Shown here in pieces: positions 10,210 through 22,501 of a stretch of 64,000 bases of DNA. Source of the DNA: Usnea hakonensis (lineage: Eukaryota; Ascomycota; Lecanoromycetes; Lecanorales; Parmeliaceae); assembly GCA_013423325.1 (NCBI GenBank), contig BLJB01000204.1, positions 1-64,000 of the forward strand. Direction: 5' to 3'. The stretch's first letter is position 1; each line of letters starts with the position of its first letter. Under the pieces are notes generated by a model. The model saw nothing but the letters and a program-made list of their open reading frames with translations. It had not been told where the DNA came from and did not search any database. Position numbers and translations under genes: made by a program.

Positions 10210-11842
10210 GTGGGGGGCGCGGGGGGGCGGGGCGAAGGGGTTGCGAGGAATGGAAGTGCGGTCGTTGGTATCTGGCAAAACATCCTTTGCAGTGAGTAGG
10301 AAGACTGTGAAGCGATAGCCATTCCAGCACATTCGGTGTAGCCTTCCTTCCCGATCCACAATTTGCGACGTTTCGGTCAAGGCGGCGCTTTTTCCAAAGA
10401 CATGAAACAGCAAAATCCGTCGCGGAGAGCGCAGGCCGAGAGTCGCGGGTGTTTGAAAGACTCCCTGGTGGTTCTGTGCTTCGAATCGGAAGGATCTGCG
10501 TTGTGGGTGAGGGAGATGGTGGATGGGATGAGGAGTGGAGTCGGGGATGTAAGATGATGTATTGCGTAAGAAGTTGCGGCTCGGTTCGGGTGGGGATGGG
10601 GTGAAGAGAAGAGATATCTTTTGAGATGGGAGGGTGGATGGGTTTGTTTGTTTGATTGTTTGTTTGTTGGTGACGTACTTGTGATAAACAGGCCTTGAGG
10701 GGAAAGATATAAAGATGACTTATCCGAAAACCTTCTTAGGGAATAAATTTGTTTGTGTGCTGCGGGGGATTGGTAGGTTTGGGGAATGGGGTGGTGGATG
10801 TGAGGGGGGAAAGAGGGCTGGGGTTTGCGGCTGGTAATGTGCTTGCTTTGGGGATATAGCTGGTGGGGTGTGCCTTGGAGAGGGGGGTGGAGAAGGGGAG
10901 CAAGGAGGGGGGGGGGATATAGCTGGCGGTGTGTGCTTTAGAGAGTGGCATGGCTGGTAGCGCTCATAAGTAGTGTGAAGGAGGGGGTGCAATAGGATGA
11001 TAAACTCAAAATTGAGTCATATAAGACTATAGTTCAATTGTATAGGCATGCTGTTGCATCGGTATATATACCGAGCTCTATGGCAGATGTGCGATTTGAT
11101 GGATCGGTCATTCATAGAAGGTAAATTGTGATGTTCATCTCCTTTTTTTCAACCCATCGTAGAAATTCTCTGTGATGGTCTTCACGGAGCTTCAGCGCGG
11201 AGAAAGACGTTTTTGGGATTTGAGGGGTCGGGGTTTGATTAACACTTCACTTAACCTGAAAACTCCGACTGCTGATCTACGTTTGCTCCTTACTTGTTGA
11301 AGAGCTTGTTAGATTGTTCTTGGTTCTGGCTGAGAGGGGACTGGGGGTTGTTGTTGTTGAGATCTTGGATCGAGAAGGGTCGTTTTTGGTTAAGATGGCT
11401 CTAATAGATCGGGGTATTTAATGCGCCTTCGAGTATGGAAGATTGTGAGGGCAGACGGTGTTTTGGGCTCTTCGAACGGTGAATGGTGCTCTGAACTTGG
11501 GATAGTGCTTGCGTGCTGCGTCTTGTCTTTGATGTGGTATGATTGCGGAAAATATATCATTTTTTTTCTAGTGGCTCTTGTTAAGTATATGAGCGTGTTT
11601 GAGAGACACGCCACCATTGAGCATGTTGGAAAGTCTGATTCCATAATGCATTATCTTGGATTTTAATGCAGTATCTCAGAATAATATATTTTTCAGTTTG
11701 TTTAAGAGCACGCATCAGCCACCGCCAGAGAAACTTCCTTGGTGTTTACTTGTCTTTCAATCTGAGTTCAAACTAGACGGCAACAATACACAGCCTCCAG
11801 TCTTTTGTCGGGGCATTACTTCGCAAGAGTCCACGCCTAGCA
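10210..11842. other. Intergenic, purine-rich low complexity
   Basis: G-rich from the GH55 stop to about 11000, then ordinary sequence. Contains the duplicated 32-bp unit at 10851-10945. No gene recognised on either strand. Confidence 0.55.
10851..10945 (+). repeat. Imperfect 32-bp tandem duplication
   Basis: Two copies of a GGGATATAGCTGG..GTGTG unit, at 10851-10882 and 10914-10945, separated by a G-rich spacer. Copies differ at a handful of positions. Confidence 0.6.
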
Positions 11843-13261
11843 ATGGATAACATCATAGAGTCTCTTTCCTTTGACCTGCTTACGAAGGTGTTTGAATATC
11901 TTTTAGACGATGATATCCTCAACATGCCATCTAAATGGATTTCCTCTGGGTTGACGGAGAGTCAAGCTCAAGCTTTGCTTTCGACCATGTATGTATGCCT
12001 CGAAAAGAGCAACTTGGAAAGACTTGAACGGATCATCAGCCATCCAAATCTTGCAAGACAGATTCATCGACTCACATTTCATGATGAGCGTGTCAAAGAC
12101 ATCACTGCCTATAATTACGTGCATAGCCATTGGTCTACGCATCATCATGGGCGGGGCTGTTATCTAACCAAATATCCGTCTTTCGCCAATTATATCAAGA
12201 TGGCTCAAGAGCAGATCTCCGGAGATTCGTCGGTGACAGTAGGTTTCGGGAAATACAGAATGCTGTTGAAAGAGCAGCAGATGGTGGAAGAGCGGCAGGA
12301 TGATGTTCGAATCCTTAGCAAGGCTTTTGATCTTTTGCCTAATCTGGAGGGCGTCTCAGTGGACAATTCAAACAAACATAGGGTGAAGAATACTTTAGGG
12401 GATGCTTGGTGCGACAATTTGGAGGAGAGGTGCATCGATAACAGCGGTTCTCACCTAATGGAGGTCCTTTTCCGAGCCATGTCAAAATCTGTTCGAAAAG
12501 TTCCATCTTTCGAGATTATGCACCACGGTGGGGTACGAAATTACCGGACCAACTCTACTACCATGAACTTCCCAGGTCTTGTTGCTAAGCTACCCCCCAA
12601 CACAATAGCCTCGGCAGCTCAAGGCCTACGCTCCCTCGGCCTGAGAAGTATTTATTATGGGCTGGATGAGGTCGACTATCATGATGCTGCTTATAGAATG
12701 ATAGATGGCTATTCTTGGCTCAATACGTTCCACAAAGGCGAAGTGTACGATTCCACCGAGGGTATTGCGGAAATGCTGAGCTCGGCGTCTTTGCTCGAGG
12801 ATCTGACACTTACCTGTTTGGAGATTTGCAAGGAGCACTATCAGAAGTCATATCTACCTTACTTCTCCCTTGATTCAATGAGAGGTCTCAACGATTTGCA
12901 ACACCTGCAAAAATTGAGTCTCGGCCACTTCAAGATCCGGCAGGACCAATTTGTACGATTCCTGTTGAACGTTGCCGGTACTGTGACTACTATCCAGCTC
13001 AATGGCATCGTGTTGGACCATGGATCCTGGGTATCGACTTTCTCGGAACTCCGAGGAAAATTTACGCGTTTGGAGTCGATCACAATCGGTGTTTCTAGAT
13101 TATATGATGCTGGGCTGGGGGAAGACGATTGGGAATCTGGAGTGCTTAGCTCCAGCCGGCATGTTGTGTTTTGTGTCGTCCCTTGTGGGTATCAGCATCT
13201 TCTGAGATGGTTAAGGGATGGGACCGGAGTGCATCCTGGTAGACATTGGACACGACAATAG
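11843..13261 (+). CDS. F-box-type protein
   Basis: Intronless ORF of 472 aa. Residues 5-20 (ESLSFDLLTKVFEYLL) resemble an F-box start, the motif that docks substrate receptors onto SCF ubiquitin ligases. The rest contains leucine-spaced segments (ASLLEDLTLTCLEICKEHY, LQHLQKLSLGHFKI, VTTIQLNGIVLD) typical of the degenerate leucine-rich repeats in fungal F-box proteins. No membrane segment or signal peptide. It probably selects a protein for ubiquitination; the target cannot be inferred. F-box proteins of this type form large, fast-evolving families in Pezizomycotina. The first ATG is used because it places the F-box at the extreme N-terminus. Confidence 0.7.
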   Translation: MDNIIESLSFDLLTKVFEYLLDDDILNMPSKWISSGLTESQAQALLSTMYVCLEKSNLERLERIISHPNLARQIHRLTFHDERVKDITAYNYVHSHWSTHHHGRGCYLTKYPSFANYIKMAQEQISGDSSVTVGFGKYRMLLKEQQMVEERQDDVRILSKAFDLLPNLEGVSVDNSNKHRVKNTLGDAWCDNLEERCIDNSGSHLMEVLFRAMSKSVRKVPSFEIMHHGGVRNYRTNSTTMNFPGLVAKLPPNTIASAAQGLRSLGLRSIYYGLDEVDYHDAAYRMIDGYSWLNTFHKGEVYDSTEGIAEMLSSASLLEDLTLTCLEICKEHYQKSYLPYFSLDSMRGLNDLQHLQKLSLGHFKIRQDQFVRFLLNVAGTVTTIQLNGIVLDHGSWVSTFSELRGKFTRLESITIGVSRLYDAGLGEDDWESGVLSSSRHVVFCVVPCGYQHLLRWLRDGTGVHPGRHWTRQ

Positions 13262-14490
13262 CTTTGTCCTACTTGTCGACAGACGTAGACTCGATCTCTG
13301 CGTGCTGGTTAGGAATCGGAACACAGACGGACTTGCTCAGGACGTGCCTGTGCTGCTCTAGCTTGACCTATTCCCAAATTTTTGGGCGATTGGTAGATAC
13401 ACACTGGAATCTCCGGTCTAAAGAAAGTGTCTTCATCAAGTCCTGAACATCTTTTCACGTCCGAAGATTGCCAAACTACTGTCGGTCCTCGCGCTGTATA
13501 TTTCTGTTTTTTTTTTAATCAGATCGGGGTATGCATAGGAGCTCTTGAACTCCAATATGTGTAAGATTTGCTGGTGTGAGAATCGAGCAAAAGTCGTGTC
13601 AGGATTCTGCCTACTACGTAACGGCGTGGAGAATATAGACAAGACGACACTTCATGGGTCATGATGTACATACAGCTTTATAGGACATAATGCTTAGCCT
13701 CTCCTTGTTGTGTCTTGTGAAAAATTGAAAGCAAGAGATTTTTCAAGCGGGGAGATTTTTAGTCGCTAGGCCAAAACAGGCTAGAGTCTTGGCACACACG
13801 CCTCGTCAATTTCGTATCAACCGCCGGAGATCTTCACCGTGGTCGAGGATTTCGTGTCTCTCTCTGTACAACAATTGTTCAACTTCTATTTGCATTCTCG
13901 TTCTATGCATAAAGCCGTGACCAAAACCTAGCCACAGACACTTTCTCGTTGGTTGGAACCTAGCCGCGCAACAACAATAGAATGTGTGCTGTCAAAACAC
14001 TCCCACTGGCTGGATTCAGTATGCCAGTGATTTCTGAGACCCTGCTACACTAATACTAGTAGCACTATGATCGCACAATATACGGACACTGATGCAACAT
14101 AGCACTAAGCTCACAAGCTTGCATGCTGCAGTCCTTCACCAAAATGAGAGCCAACAAATCACATACTCAGGATCTGACGTAATCATGGGCCCAAAGTCTT
14201 CGGCAACGGACTCGGCTTCGAGACTCGAAGGTCGTGGAACTAATGAGAAGGCTGCATCTGTCCCCATCAGGAGGGGCCTCCTAGTAGTGCGCCTACCTGC
14301 ATGAGAAAGCGCGCTAGATAATGACTCCTGCAGATCAGACACGCAAAGTCAGGGGGAGGTGGGGGGAGAATAGGCTACAACTATTTGATCATGACGGTCT
14401 GCTCCATTCTTTTCGCTTTGCAGCGACGTCCCCATCTCCCTTCGCTCCCTTCTCCATTCAGTACCACGAGACTTGCTATCTAGCTCTACA
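13262..14490. other. Intergenic between F-box and NLR genes
   Basis: No convincing gene. Contains a run of nine Ts near 13510. Short ORFs on both strands have no recognisable domain. Confidence 0.55.
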
Positions 14491-17400
14491 ATGGATCCCA
14501 TCACAGTCTTCAGCATTGTGTGTGGAGTAATTCAGGTTGTCGATACCAGCATGGAAGTTGCAAAGACATGTCGTGAGCTGTACAGAAATGGCGCATCGTC
14601 CGAAGACAGGGAGATCGAATACATGGCGAAAAATCTCATAGATCTTTGTCAGAATTTGGACCACAGAGCTCAAGCTGGCCCAGGAGAGCTTCAAGACCTC
14701 TGTTCAAAATGCTCCAACACTGCTCAACAACTGTGTACAGAAGTCCAAAAGTTGAAAGTCAATGGGCCGCACCGAAAGCGGGAAGCGGTTGTTAAGACAG
14801 TCAAGGCTGTGTGGAAGAAAAGCGCCATCGAAGAAATACAGAAACAATTGGATGGGTACCAGAAACTACTGGATAGCAATATACTGATCGACTTGAGGTT
14901 TGTGCCCCACCAGAGCCTTTTTCCGTTCAGAGACGTACTTGCGAGAGCACATTACCAACGAAAGTCAAATCAAGCGCGAGATAATCTGCGATTTTTAATG
15001 ACTTTGTGGCTGCCCTTGAGTTTCAGGAAGAACATGCTTCCAGGTACCCCTTGCTGATCCCAATATAGGAAGAACTTCCATTTGTCGGCTCTGCAGCAAA
15101 GCGAAGGATTTGAAAATTTAGACCAGAAGGTTCAAAGCATTATCACAAAGCTTGAACAGCGTCCGCAAAGCTTTGAAGAAATGAGAACTCTGATGAGACT
15201 TGAAGATGAGTCGAAAAGCAGACACGCTTCTCACGAACGTGAGCAGCATCGAAAAGAAAAGGCTCGCAAGCGCTATTGTCAACTCGTTTTAGAAAGTCTT
15301 CACTACCCTGAGATAAACAGACGGCAAGACACGGTTACTGAAGCCCACCAGAAGACTTTTCAATGGGTGTATGATACTGACGGCTTCGACAAGTCAGCTC
15401 GTGCGTGGCAGAGTATCGCTGAATGGCTCGAAATCGGTGACGGTATCTATTGGATCAATGGCAAAGCAGGATCGGGGAAATCGACTCTAATGAACTACCT
15501 ATCTCACCATGAGCGGACTTTAGGACTACTGAGAGTCTGGTCAGGGACGAAGAAGGTCTTGAGCCCTAAATTTTTTTTCTGGAGTGTCGGAACCACATTG
15601 GAGAAAAGCGTTGAAGGTCTTCTAAGATCTCTGTTGTATCAGATCTTTCGAGAAATTCCTAGCCTAATTCCAGTATCGTGGGAACACCGGTCTGGCTTAT
15701 CATCCGTAGAGGATTGCCCAGACAACTTTGGACCAATAGCAACCTGGACCGTGCGAAGACTCCGAACGACTTTTCAGACTGTGATGCGTCAAACGGAAAC
15801 GACGTATCGCATCTACATCTTCATCGACGGCTTAGATGAAATCAACGGAGACCCAGACGCAGCGATTGAGGAAATTAGGAATATGACATCATTTGGCATC
15901 AAGGTATGCTTATCAAGCCGGCCTGAGCGATCGTTCAACGACGCGTTCAAGTCATGCGCAAAGTTGAGACTGCAAGATCTGACGGAGCATGACATTCGAG
16001 AATATGTGGCCGACGAATTGGAGCCATGGTTGCGCGCTGAGGCCGAGGATGAGGTCTCCAAAATGATGGACGAAATTGCAAAAAAGGCACAAGGAGTCTT
16101 CCTTTGGGTCGATTTAGTAGTGAAAGCTTTGATAAAGGGTCTCAAGAACGACGACAGTTTGGAGCAGCTACAAATGCGAGTTGCGTCAACACCCTCTGAC
16201 ATTGAGGCAGTGTATGCAAAGATGCTGGGCAAAATCGAAGAGCCACATCGTAAGGAAGCCGCTCGCCTGTTCCAGATGGCGCTCAAGGGCTTGACCTATT
16301 CGTTGTTGGACCTTGCACTTGCCCTGCATGATCATTGCGACAGCGTATCTGAGACATCCGTCAGCGAAGTTCTAAAACTTTGTCATAGAACTCGGAAAAG
16401 GATTCCAACAGTCTGTGGAGGGCTCCTTGATATAGATCTAGAAGAGAAAGACACCAAAGTCGGTGGTGGATCATTTGAATTTGGTCGTTACCGTCTGTGC
16501 TTGCCCATTAGATACATTTGTTCCTCGGACACAGCTGAACTGTCTTTCTTCGAGAGATATGTACATGTTAACTTCATTCATCGAACTGCTGCCGAATTTT
16601 TGACAAAAAACAAGCAGGGACAGTCATTTCTGGACATATGTCCACAACCGCATCCTAGTCCTTACGCCAGCCTTGTTAGGGCACGCCTTGCGAAAGTGAG
16701 ACTCTTAGGGTTTCCGGAGCAACCCTCAAACATGGATGATATATTCGAGGAAGCCATCAGTACTGGCAAAGACCTCTTTTGGGTTGGGGTCCTGCCTGTT
16801 GAGGAGAAGTGGGACCACGTTCGCGAAAGTATTGCCCGTGAATTTATTTATGCACTCATGGGCCTACTTCACCAAGATGAGTGGCTACTGGGCTCTGCGT
16901 CATTGTCGCTATGTCATGATGTCGACCTTACTCTGGAAACTGTGTACCGGCAAAGCCAAGATGAACCTCTGGTTGGACACTGGTCTATGCAATGGGGCTG
17001 GAGGCCCTGGGAATTAACATACTCGCTGGGCTGGTCCTTGTTGCACGCAGGAAAAACGCAATCGCAGTACCTTGACGCCCAAACTGCAAGAATGGAGCCG
17101 ATCAAAAATCGACCTGTTGATTTTCTTGGACACGCAGCTTCCTGGTCTTTATCTTGCTATGTGGTTGAAGAATATGACAAGCAAAACAAGTCTATGGAAC
17201 AGGATTATGCAACTCACTTGCTTTGCTGTTCTATGTGGGCATTCTCACACATGTGGTTGAGAGAGTCATTGACAAAGTCGCTTGATCTTGTAACCGATCT
17301 TTTGAATCGTGGGGGCAACCCAAACTTCTATGTGAGAGATTTCTCGACGACTATCTGGGGTTACTTCATAAGAATGGCCCCCTATGGTTTGAGCGAAGTG

Positions 17401-17940
17401 TTCGAGAAACTTGTAATGACCACGAAGACCTTTGTCGAGAAAGGGGCAGACATCCACATGACTCTGCTAAGCGAAAAGCATTTCATCTGGCAAGTACAGG
17501 CGGCGGTCGATAGTCCTTGTATAATCGTATCGCGAGAAATGTCCATTCTGCGCTACCTCCAAGCTGACCCTCTTCAGTCAGACGTCGTAGAGGTTTTGCG
17601 GGCCAAAGGGGCCCAGAGTTATCGCAAGTATACACATATTTCCGCCAACTTACAAACAATGGGCTTGTCCAAGAAACAGCACGACAAGTGGCTTGCAGCT
17701 TTGAATACAGGCGATATCGAGGCTCACGACCTCGAATCAGTGAGAAAGTGGTGTAGACTCGCGAGAGAGCTTCTGAAGTGCTACGAAGGCAATCGAGGGG
17801 AGAATGAAGACTCTGACTTCCAAATAGACTGGGAAGGGGACGATGATCAGAATATCGATTATAGGTCTCCATACATGTTGGAGTACATGGATTTCCAGAC
17901 TAAGGCGGACCCAGAAGAATGCCAGCCCATTGATGGATGA
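14491..17940 (+). CDS. NACHT-domain STAND protein (fungal NOD-like receptor)
   Basis: Large signal-transduction NTPase, 1092 aa, from exons 14491-14897 and 15069-17940 (171-nt GT-AG intron rejoining an Arg codon). The start MDPITVFSIVCGVIQVVDTS opens a helical N-terminal domain of the fungal STAND effector type. A charged coiled-coil-like stretch precedes the NTPase. The P-loop GKAGSGKST is at residues 267-275 after IYWINGK; the Walker B IFIDGLDEI has Asp389; CLSSRPE follows as the sensor. The C-terminal third has divergent repeat-like segments (DLLNRGGNPNFY, VEKGADIHM) hinting at degenerate ankyrin units. Related fungal proteins control heterokaryon incompatibility and cell death. No HET, HeLo or amyloid motif is visible, so the output domain is uncertain. 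All frames are open. Confidence 0.9.
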
Positions 17941-18687
17941 TGTACTTGCATGAACATCGTCCGCCGTGGCAAACTCGCCAGCAACACCTCAAGGCGATCG
18001 AAAAACCCCTTCCTAGCGAGAAACAGAAAGTGCATTGTCGGTGAAAAGAAGCGGTAGTTGGACTAGGAAGGTTGGGAAGCTGGCTCTGAGGATTCTTCAC
18101 AAGGTCAATCACGGGTGTGGTCATGGTGCTTTATCTATCGCTAACCACAGTCCCTCCCTATCTTTGTTGCGTAATGAGATTATGAATATGATGAGAACGA
18201 AATCTTTGGACCCACTGCATCTTTGAATTGCACCGCGCCTTGTTCAGATAGGGATGTTGGCGGCGAGATCTAGCAAAACCACACACTCCTACAACCAGAA
18301 CTCGTACAATCTCGTAGTCCCCTACAACTATCAACATTCCCTCCGCCTCACCACCCACTCCCTCATCCCAAAACTCATCCCAAACCTCATCCCAAACCTC
18401 AAGTACAAACCATCAGCCCAAGCCTGCAACACCAGAGCCTATCACCCTCAGATCATCACACCCCTATACATCCCTCAAACACCAAAGAACAAACCAGCTT
18501 CATAGCTCGAATCGCCACGTCTAAAGGGTTCGGTAAAGCAATGAGGGCTTTTGGGTGTTATGATGGCGATTTCAGTGGCGGGAAATGTGGATGGATCGCT
18601 GGGCGAGAAGGCGGATGGAAAGGGAATGAGGGTTGGGAAAGAGGGTTTTTTCTAGCACTACCGACTCAGCCCTATGTATATAGTTAT

Positions 18688-18741
18688 TTTGGGGGGGACT
18701 TTAGGGAGGAATTTCGGGGGGACTCAGGGGGGACTTTTGGG
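18688..18741 (+). repeat. G-rich degenerate minisatellite block
   Basis: Roughly 14-bp units of the form GGGGGGACTTT repeated about four times with variation on the plus strand. An inverted related block lies 460 bp downstream. Confidence 0.45.
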
Positions 18742-19203
18742 GATGCTCCAACGGTCCCTTAGGGCTGTCCGGTAAATTTCAAATCGAAAGTCCAGAAAAC
18801 AAGTGGCGTTTTTGAGTATTGTCCTACCAACCGATTGACGGCTATCTCCGCCATATTCTTGATCGCGAGTCCATTGATATAAAGACTCTACGTCAGAGCA
18901 CGTTTGATGGTTATGCCGTAGAACAAAGACAACGTTTCGGTATCTATAAATAGTAAAGGTTTAGGTTGTTTTTGCGCTAAGGTAAAGTAGTTGTAAGTGT
19001 TGAAACATTACCTCATGCATTTCTCGGATAAATAAATAAGGCTTACATGGATTATGATCATTTCAAGGAAAGAGCACGGAGATAAAACAAGGAAACGTGG
19101 GGAAGAAGAAAAAAAAGAAAAAGAAGAAAGCTTGTGACCTACTTGTATGGTGATGGTGATGATAAGATTACAAGGGAGGTCCAGCATCGGGGCGGTTACT
19201 TCC

Positions 19204-19247
19204 TTGAACCTACCCCTAAATCTGCCCCTAAATGTACCCCTAAAATG
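19204..19247 (-). repeat. Degenerate TTTAGGGG-type repeat block, inverted
   Basis: Read on the minus strand: three units built on TTTAGGGG plus six to seven variable bases. Similar in unit length and G-richness to the block at 18688-18741 but on the other strand. Confidence 0.45.
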
Positions 19248-19752
19248 ACCGAGCTGCCCCTTCTGGCTCGTCCCGAGACAAGCCGCATACTCTTTTCCAC
19301 CAACCATATCAAAATCATCTATGAAAACACCAATCACACCTGATCAAATTTGAAGCATCTGGATCTGATCTGCTGGCCGACAAGGGCCGACGAACAAATC
19401 ATTGATGCAAAAGGGCAAGCGCTGATGATCGACCCTCGTGATGCACCGTTTGCAGTGCTGCGCCACGGGTGCAAATGCTTCAATTTCCTTGGTCCATCAG
19501 AGTGTTAAGCGACCCCTGAAGGGCAATGTATGGTGCTGATCATTGGTATTCCTGGAAAGTGAAAACGCCAGTGATGCCGTCTCTTGATGCGCTCACTGGT
19601 CTTGAACAAAGCTACCAAGTCAACAGCTCCTGTTTTGCTATGGGTCTATATGGGGAGTGGCAACCCCCTTTTTCATACAAAAGAATTCTTTGCGCCATAA
19701 GACTTTTAACTTCTTGTCCATCCATAAACTACATATTTTCCTCCCTTTCACC

Positions 19753-20643
19753 ATGTTTTCCACCTTGACCCTTTTCTCTCTTCTCTCCATCCTCTACTCT
19801 GCCCCAATTCTAGCGCAGACCCTCTGTAATGGCCACGCTGAACTCTGCGCTCGTCAGTATTCCAACATCACCACGGTTGGAACTCACGACTCCGCTTTCG
19901 TCGGCGACCTTCCCCAGGACAACCAAGACATCTCTGTGACCGCCCAACTGGATGCTGGCATCCGATTTCTCCAGGCTCAATCCCACAAGAACCTTTTGGG
20001 GACATTACATCTCTGCCACACCTCTTGCTTTGAAGAAGATGCTGGTACCGTCGAGTCTTACTTTTCAACAGTCAAGACATGGCTCGATGCCAATCCAAAC
20101 GAGGTCCTAACAATCCTACTCGTAAACGGCGACAATGTCCCCGTCAGCATGTTCGACGACGCCTACACATCCAGCGGGCTCAAACCATATGCATATATCC
20201 CTCCAACCTCGCCCCTCGCGCTTAATGCCTGGCCCACCCTGCAGGAAATGATCACCGCCGGGACCCGCCTCGTCGCCTTCCTTGACGCCGGCGCCAATCC
20301 ATCCGTACCATACATCCTGGATGAATTCACCTACTTTTTCGAAACGCCCTATGACACCACAGACCCCACGTTCCCAGAGTGCACGATCGATCGACCACCT
20401 GGCGCAACGGCAAATGGTCGCATGTACATTGTCAATCATTTCCTCGATCTCGACCTGGGTGGAATCGACATTCCGGATAACGCGGCGGATAACACAACGA
20501 ATGCAGCCACGGGGGTTGGTAGCATCGGCGCGCAGGCAGATTTGTGCATCGGGTTATATGGGAGAGCGCCAAATGGAGTACTGGTGGATTACTTTGATCA
20601 CGGTAATGTGTTTGCGGCGCAGGATACGCTGAACGGACTGTGA
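19753..20643 (+). CDS. Secreted PLC-like phosphodiesterase
   Basis: Intronless 296-aa protein of the PLC-like TIM-barrel phosphodiesterase superfamily (PI-PLC X-domain type). The ATG at 19753 is chosen because it begins a clear signal peptide (MFSTLTLFSLLSILYSAPIL). The family's active-site start TVGTHDSAFVG carries His45, followed by QLDAGIRFLQAQSHK, LHLCHTSCFEEDAG and WLDANPNEVLTILLVN, the usual order in fungal members. Cysteine pairs (TLCNGHAELC, CHTSC) suit an extracellular location. Substrate may be phosphatidylinositol or another phosphodiester, which cannot be told from sequence. The nearest neighbours share no obvious pathway. Confidence 0.85.
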   Translation: MFSTLTLFSLLSILYSAPILAQTLCNGHAELCARQYSNITTVGTHDSAFVGDLPQDNQDISVTAQLDAGIRFLQAQSHKNLLGTLHLCHTSCFEEDAGTVESYFSTVKTWLDANPNEVLTILLVNGDNVPVSMFDDAYTSSGLKPYAYIPPTSPLALNAWPTLQEMITAGTRLVAFLDAGANPSVPYILDEFTYFFETPYDTTDPTFPECTIDRPPGATANGRMYIVNHFLDLDLGGIDIPDNAADNTTNAATGVGSIGAQADLCIGLYGRAPNGVLVDYFDHGNVFAAQDTLNGL

Positions 20644-21478
20644 TAAGAGTCAAGGCATACGAGATCATTTCCCTCGTCTCCTGTTTTCCATCACTCCTCG
20701 TCATTCCTTCCTTCTTTTCTATGCATCAAATAACTACTTGCGTTGCGCTCTTTGAATATTTGTACCAATTGTCTTTAATCACACCACAATGGCTCGCCTT
20801 ACTCAATCTCAAGCACCAGCTCCGCACGTTTTCGGTCCTTACATCCTGCACATCCTTCCGGAAAGCTCGACTCCAGTTGCTCCAGCAAGGGCGCCAGACG
20901 TCCCTACTCTAGCATCTCCACCCCATCACTAGGAGCATTGTACTCTTGATAGTCCTTTGGTAGAACTCGGAATCCAGACCCATCAAGTATAAAAGCCTCT
21001 GCTGCAGCGAAACCATGCAACGGGCTGAACCCTCCGAATCGAATCAGCGATGCGATGGAATCAGGTTCCACCCGAATTTTGAGCATCACCAAAACCGTAC
21101 AGAGCGCCAACCGCCGGATTCTGCGAGACGACCATGGACGACTGTCCCAGCGGTAGGTAATACTGCAAAGCTATCCTCTCCTGTTGCGGTTTCTCGGCCA
21201 ATTGGATCGTTAACGGTCATATGAACAAGGAATCCTTTCATCTTTTTGGCAAGAAGGGATCATATGCCATACTCTACGCAAGTAGTACAATGAAACAGGA
21301 TCATTTTACTCCCCATGCATTCTCCACTTCGTTCCTTGACAGTAACCGATGCTTGTCTTGATTTGGAAGCGTAAAATGACAAGTTGATCTAATCCAAAAG
21401 CTAGCAAAATGACAGGGAATAATAGCAGCCCATGAAAACACCCAGCGTTCCTATCAATTGCCAGTCCATAGCAAATCT
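20644..21478. other. Intergenic between convergent genes
   Basis: Contains the 3' flanks of the PLC-like gene and of the DUF7730 gene. No gene seen. Confidence 0.55.
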
Positions 21479-22501
21479 CTAGCTTGTCTTGGGACGAGTG
21501 AGCACAAGCACACTTCCAACGTCGCCATAAGGGTCTTCTTCATAAGTAACAACAAAGTCTCGATCTTGCTGTCTATCCTGCCGATCAGCCTGCGAGGTGT
21601 CGAGAGAAACACTCTTCTGTGGCGGCCCTTTAGCAAGACCTTTCCTCGGATCCTCCGCCCCAGCCGTCAACGATCGATCTTGGTACTGCGGACACCTCAA
21701 GCGAATTACAGATTTGAGTTTCTCCAGAGGGTTCTCATGCTGGGGTTCCTTGGGCGCTAGATCTTTGTGCGAAGCCCCGTGCAGACATCGATCGTACTCT
21801 TCCCGGAAACGAACCCCCAACGTTGCAGAGTATCCAAGTCTAAGCCTCTCGATGTTCCCAGCCATGAGCAATCCCGTCACACGCTCAACGACAGACCACA
21901 TAAACCAATCATCATGTGGAGCGCGTCTAGCCTCCTTTGTCTCATCGATCCCATACACCGAGTCCCGAGGCACTAGGAAAGTCACAGTATGGAGAGACAT
22001 ATGGCGACAAATGAATTTGCAAAGGATATGCCACCACTCCGCAAAGGCAGACTCATCGCCGCACGTTGACCAACCGGCGAAGCCAATATGCTTGATTCGT
22101 CTTCGGGAGCTGGGGCGGAGGCACTTTAAAAACCTGAGCGTAATGTCGGCAGAATTATCGAATGTAAATCGATTGCAAGCATAGAAGACCTCAATGGCCT
22201 CTTGTCTCATCTGGCGGCTGACACTGAAGACGGCAGTATGGACCGGAGTAACAGCAGATGCGTCGGAATTACTGTTTCCCCATCGATCAGAATTGGCATT
22301 TCCATCTCCCTCGTCGCCTTCCTTTTCTTCCTCCTCCCTGTAATCCCAACTGTCAGTATAGCCATCAGAGCTAGTCTGGGTTCCTCGGAGCTTCCTCATC
22401 CGATATTTCTCGCTGAGGTGTATGCCGATTCCCTCAGACGGACACAGAAGAGCATGATAGATGAGGTCTCTAACTTCGCGGGAGAGATCAGAGAACGACA
22501 T
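21479..22501 (-). CDS. DUF7730-type F-box-like protein
   Basis: Intronless 340-aa protein. The N-terminus FSDLSREVRDLIYHALLCP and the following VFSVSRQMRQEAIEVFYACNRFTF form the pattern of the fungal DUF7730/F-box-like family: a short helical module followed by a conserved region ending in an aromatic NRF. An acidic insert rich in Glu/Asp/Asn sits near residues 55-80, and the C-terminal 80 residues are charged and probably disordered. Function is unknown; relatives are abundant nuclear or cytosolic proteins. The frame is open throughout and the ATG at 22501 is the only sensible start. Confidence 0.75.
   Translation of the reverse strand: MSFSDLSREVRDLIYHALLCPSEGIGIHLSEKYRMRKLRGTQTSSDGYTDSWDYREEEEKEGDEGDGNANSDRWGNSNSDASAVTPVHTAVFSVSRQMRQEAIEVFYACNRFTFDNSADITLRFLKCLRPSSRRRIKHIGFAGWSTCGDESAFAEWWHILCKFICRHMSLHTVTFLVPRDSVYGIDETKEARRAPHDDWFMWSVVERVTGLLMAGNIERLRLGYSATLGVRFREEYDRCLHGASHKDLAPKEPQHENPLEKLKSVIRLRCPQYQDRSLTAGAEDPRKGLAKGPPQKSVSLDTSQADRQDRQQDRDFVVTYEEDPYGDVGSVLVLTRPKTS

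Larger units (their letters stand above)
17941..19752. other. Intergenic with G-rich minisatellite blocks
   Basis: No gene recognised in about 1.8 kb. The stretch 18290-18500 is C-rich low complexity. Two short degenerate repeat blocks in opposite orientation lie at 18688-18741 and 19204-19247. Confidence 0.55.

Noticed and set aside
18254..18505. 83-aa ORF in C-rich DNA
   Set aside because: Low-complexity composition, no domain, and repeats such as CCCAAACCTCAT explain the open frame.
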